From NCBI RefSeq assembly GCF_907165205.1, contig NC_058193.1, positions 39,015,021-39,079,020 on the forward strand: a stretch of DNA of 64,000 bases. Direction: 5' to 3'. Below the pieces are notes generated by a model, which saw nothing but the letters and a program-made list of their open reading frames with translations, made no database searches and had not been told where the DNA came from. This document shows, piece by piece, positions 59,857 to 64,000 of the stretch; positions within the stretch are counted from its first letter, which is position 1, and the number at the start of each line of letters is the position of its first letter. The translations under genes and the position numbers were made by a program. This DNA is from Coccinella septempunctata. Its lineage: Eukaryota; Arthropoda; Insecta; Coleoptera; Coccinellidae.

Positions 59857-60009
59857 GCTGTGATATCACAATCTGATCAATATTGAATGAAAAGAAAATG
59901 TTTTCTCATTTCAATATTAGCACAAAGTTAATAATGGCAGCGATAAAGAGCAACGCAAAATCGAATGTCTTGGTCACGCTAGGATCTGGATTTGGTTATG
60001 TTTTGGTGG
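59857..60009. other. Short non-coding gap
   Basis: Nothing is recognised. Confidence 0.5.
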
Positions 60010-60125
60010 AGTTTGGTTGGTCTGCGTTAGGTTAGGTTGCTTTGAAATAGGTTAGGTTGGTTTGAGTTAGGTTAGGTTGGATTGGGTTTGGTTGGATGAA
60101 GTTGGTTTGGGTTAGGTCGGGTCAA
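60010..60125 (+). repeat. Degenerate TTAGGTTGG-type repeat
   Basis: About 110 bases are dominated by GGTTAGGTTG, GGTTTGG and TTAGGTTAGG words. The unit resembles the insect telomeric TTAGG but is irregular and interspersed with TTGG words, so it is better called a telomere-like microsatellite. Confidence 0.75.
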
Positions 60126-60229
60126 TCTTCAGTCTTTTGGACGTAGGAAATGGCCTTAAAAGGCTGAGATCAGAAAAACTCACAAAGAAACCTGAATCAA
60201 ACCGGTTGTCAGCATAAGATATTAACAGA

Positions 60230-60535
60230 TGGCTGGAAATCAGACTGCTCGAGAAGTGTCTCAGTTCTTACACTATTACAGCAATCTTTATGAGACTCTC
60301 AATCTGTGCAAACCTGATACTGTCGATGAAATCCTGTGCAGGCTGTGCTAGATGAAGAAGAGACTACTGAACACATTCTCTGCGACAGACAGAGTTAGAC
60401 CTTATTCCATCTGATAAGATATTAACGTTCCCAATCTCCAAAGATTGCGACAAGAGGGTGAAATTCATCTAACAGAACTTGTTTCTTCATTAACATATGC
60501 AGAACTACTCATAATGGAAGGTCAGAGGTAGTCTG
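60230..60535 (+). mobile_element. Probable LINE C-terminal remnant
   Basis: Broken frames give LCRLC followed, one frame away, by DEEETTEHILCDR. Together these form a CxxC...H...C knuckle like the one in the LINE tail at 51573. A later run, EGEIHLTELVSSLTYAELL, is open. Frameshifts and stops are common. The class is tentative. Confidence 0.45.
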
Positions 60536-63500
60536 ACCAACAAGTAGATAAACCTATAAATCTACCATTGTCCTCCAGTTCCAGAGTTTTGAAGACCACC
60601 AGTATTTGGGATCGTCCAAGGCGTTGCTCCTCTAGGAATGTAACATTGCATTGTGTAACCTGGGGATCTGGTGATATTTTCTCCATCCTAGAGGCCCTTC
60701 AACACTTCCATGTCATCTTTGAATCGTAAACGCTGGTCTCTCTGAGGAAACCTCTTCGGATGCTCTTTACAAGTCTTTCTCCGAGGCTTTGAGCTAATAT
60801 TCGATCTACTTTTGATACCAATGGTTCTCATTAAGGGTCCCAGCCTCTTTTGAGGAGTCTTTCCTCAGTCGGCCTTCGAAAAGATTCTTTTAATGGCCGA
60901 ATTTAAGATTCCGTAGATTAAGTGTAGTAAAGGATGGATATCAACCCCATCGCTATCGGCGCTCGACAACAGGTAGCAGTTGCCACAACTGGTTGATACA
61001 CACCGACATCGCAACGAAACAGGTGGCGATTCTATCGACGTTATGTCCCCGCGGATCGCCGGCCAGATGATGATAATCATCTAATTGACATTCGTACCTC
61101 CGCTCGCATCCCGCAAATTGCCGAGGACCCGCGGGCGCCACGTCAAGAATACAATTTGCATCTTAGGCGGGTACGAAAAACTCGAGGAAATCCTGCAAAT
61201 AATCCGAATCGGAGGGTAATAACGATAGCCATTGGAACGGCGCCTTGGGCCGGCAGCACATAACGTTTGCACGATCATCACCATAATCAGGGAAGCCGGG
61301 GTATGCTGAACCAAGATGGCGACCCCGTCATCAGTCCAGATATGGAAATTATCGGGCTCTATTACACGGATAAACGGTTTGCACGAATCCATAAAAACTT
61401 ACGGAACCCTCTCATTGGAAATATTTAAATTGGGCGTATCTAACTCTGGTGCTCCCGACTGTCGACCACTATATTTTACTCTCGTACCTCCATACGATGG
61501 CGGATACGAGAGGGTATATACGAGTCTGGATGGACACTGCTGAAAAACCCCGTTCTGCCCAAATTATATGGCAGCAACGTGTGTTCTTGCAATTACAGCG
61601 ACTTCAAGAGAATCATTGGGGTATAATGAACAGTTGGTATCAAAACGTTAGTTCCCTGATCATATTCATTTACTAATGAGGTAAAAGCACGAATGCATTT
61701 TGATTCCACGGTCGCGGTATCAGGTAGATTGCCAAGATCGGCGACACCATTATGGTAATTTTGCGATGTTCGGGTTGTTTTCGCGTTTTCGAAAAGTTGC
61801 CTCGGCATCCACCGCAAAAAATTGATTCACCTACCTATACACGATGATATATGCCACTTATAGGATAAAAATTCAGCGTAATCACACGGATAACACATGT
61901 ACCCCAATGGTACCTCTGGAGAAAACCATAAGGCAGACAAGGCCTTTCATATAATCTTCAAAAGCAAAGCTGTGACCTATAGCGTAAGAAATAACATCAA
62001 AATTCACATTTACTTGGCTCAGGAAGTGACTTAAAGCACAGCTATCCAAGGTAGACTAGACTACTAAGCTTAAAGATACACCAGCCCAATCATCCCGCCA
62101 AAACCAGAAGCATAGTACGTTTTTCTTTCGATTTATTACAAATTCTATCTAATCAATTCAAATCACAATTTCGATCCTTCTAAGAACCTCCCAAACCTCA
62201 GTACCAAATATTTGAGGTCGTGTCTTACCATAGTGAAATTATTTCATTACACCAAACCAAATGGTCGCGACACCCGGTGTTACGTGATATTTGTGACGTC
62301 TATATCCATTCGGTTGGAGAAAAATGTGTAACTTCTACCAGAACACCATTTATGACGTAGGTGACGAGTAGGTATTCGAAAAAGTACGATCACCACCATT
62401 GACCATTTTGTACCTGTTAGTTTGCACACCCTTACTTTAAGTATAACAAATCATGAATAACACACGAATGTAAAAACCACTTACCTATACACAAGAGCAA
62501 CTCATCGTGAGCCGAATGTTGTTCATTCTTGTTTACATAACACAGAGACACCGTAAAAGGAATGGAAATATAGTCAAATTATTATACTAAATACCAAAAC
62601 ATGTATGAACAGTTCCACAAACTTATTACATCAACCCTTCAACAACAATAGGAGACTTATAATGACATATATCAACTTCAACAATCATCGAGATCTCCTT
62701 CACAAACAACTACAGATGGTGCCAACACAGAGTTGTGAATCTTTGTAAACGGGAATTATGGATTTTTTGACTTATACCTATTGAATATATTACAAAATTG
62801 AGCTTAAACCATGGATTTCAGTTTTAGAATTCAGACAGTGACGAAGATTGATAGGAATCATTTCACTAATGCATCTTTTCCTTTAATTTTACTTCAGCAA
62901 ACTTTTGACAGGGGAGCCATAGAGTGTTCAAAACTTCTGCACAATATTCCTTTTATCCTTGAGTTCTTTCTGAGATAGGAATGAGCCTTATTCTCTAGGA
63001 AATTGAAAGGAAAATGTTCTATATGTCCAATATGAGATAGGTATCAACTAGTTTACGATTTTTTTGGATTCTAAAAAAAGAAAAACAGTTATGGTAAATG
63101 GATAGATATTTGAATGCATCGCATAATTAACTTCAAAATTCCCATAGACTTTACATGGGAAAATCATTTTCATTGAGGTTAAAACGTAATTGCAAACTGT
63201 TTTTAGCACAATTTTCACTCATTTATTGTTTTAAAACCTTCTAATCTCCTGCAAACAAAGCGAAATCTCTACGAAGTTTCTTACTTTGTTTCTTGTTATA
63301 TAGAGGGGTGAACAAAAGTAGTGGAACACTTTACTTTTTCAGAACGAAAATTGAATCCAAAGGTTCCTGATGTTTGTCATAATAACTCAAACTTTCTCAA
63401 ACGGCGTCCCACAGCTAATATATCTCTTGACGGCGATAAAAAGACGAGATCGGCCGTATCATCGGTTCTGCGTAAATTTAATAACGCTGAATAATTACGA

Positions 63501-64000
63501 CGGGCGATAGTTCCGAGAAATTACAGTGCCCGGAAAATTAATTTGATTGGAAAACACTTTTATAATTTATTCGTATAGCGTACGTTCAGTCAACCCGCCT
63601 GTAATTATTACCTGTACGAGTCTAATTGATTCCGTATGGTAATTTGCCTGTCTTTCTCGCTTGAATTTACAATAAGGATCTCGCGGATCTTCGAGCGAAA
63701 AATTACCAAGCGTTCGACGCATTCCTCTGGCGAATTTCAAGCTCCAAGATCCGATTCTCATCGTTTTTCGTCAGTAATTTTCGAAATTCTTCCATTCGCA
63801 ATAAACTGAGGATCTACCACGTATTAGAACTACTAATCGCTAGAACTACCGGTCATTGGAACTAAGTGGCATTTGAACTACCGTTGTGTTGATCTACCAA
63901 CGCCAAAGCAAGCATAGCACTTAAACGACATGAACTTATAACTTCTAATATGCAAAAGCATCGGTTTCTTGCTCGATGAAACCTCTGTCGATGGCCGTCG
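60536..64000. other. Non-coding stretch to the window end, with a GC-richer island
   Basis: The 60940-61560 part is GC-richer, with frames on both strands and no protein-family signature. The rest is AT-rich. A weak similarity between about 62145-62200 and 34110-34165 (ATTCAAATCACAAT followed by CTTCTAAG-like words) hints at another low-copy repeat. No gene is supported. Confidence 0.45.

Overview
This window looks like nuclear DNA from an insect, most plausibly a beetle. It is AT-rich and mostly non-coding, with a spliceosomal-style gene end, degenerate mariner transposons, non-LTR retrotransposon tails, foldback repeats and satellite arrays. The order-level guess is an inference from the overall repeat types and the form of the Sp protein; nothing here proves the species.

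Only one host gene is convincing. It is the large 3'-terminal coding exon (7661-8992, + strand) of an Sp-family zinc-finger transcription factor of the Sp8/Sp9 class (Drosophila Sp1, beetle Sp8). It has a clear splice acceptor, an Sp box, a Btd box, three C2H2 fingers, a stop codon and a polyadenylation signal at 9455-9460. The first 7.6 kb is therefore most likely intron or 5' flank of this gene; the upstream exon was not found.

From about 9.5 kb to 64 kb no host gene could be supported. The space is filled by: six decayed mariner (DD34D) copies of one family (12.3, 16.4, 17.9, 33.3, 35.0, 48.8 kb); six copies of a palindromic repeat of up to about 0.7 kb (3.5, 10.4, 23.9, 31.2, 44.7, 47.7 kb), one of them carrying a nested foldback element; two elements with inverted ends that carry the same unrecognised protein fragment (19.4 and 30.2 kb); one IS630/Tc1/mariner-type transposase remnant (21.3 kb) plus a small piece of it (57.6 kb); a run of alternating long palindromes (37.5-39.2 kb); a nested pair of about 240-bp inverted-repeat elements (40.5 kb) with a solo copy at 59.6 kb; a 20-bp satellite in opposed arrays (42.5-43.35 kb); a 130-nt hairpin (51.1 kb); two adjoining LINE tails (51.6-52.9 kb) and a third remnant (60.2 kb); and a roughly 176-bp satellite in two direct arrays and one inverted array (53.5-57.6 kb).

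Taken together, this is a developmental transcription-factor locus next to a long gene-poor stretch. Such stretches often hold enhancers; several locally GC-rich, repeat-free islands are flagged as candidates, but regulatory function cannot be read from one sequence. No intact transposase or reverse transcriptase was found, so the mobile elements appear inactive.
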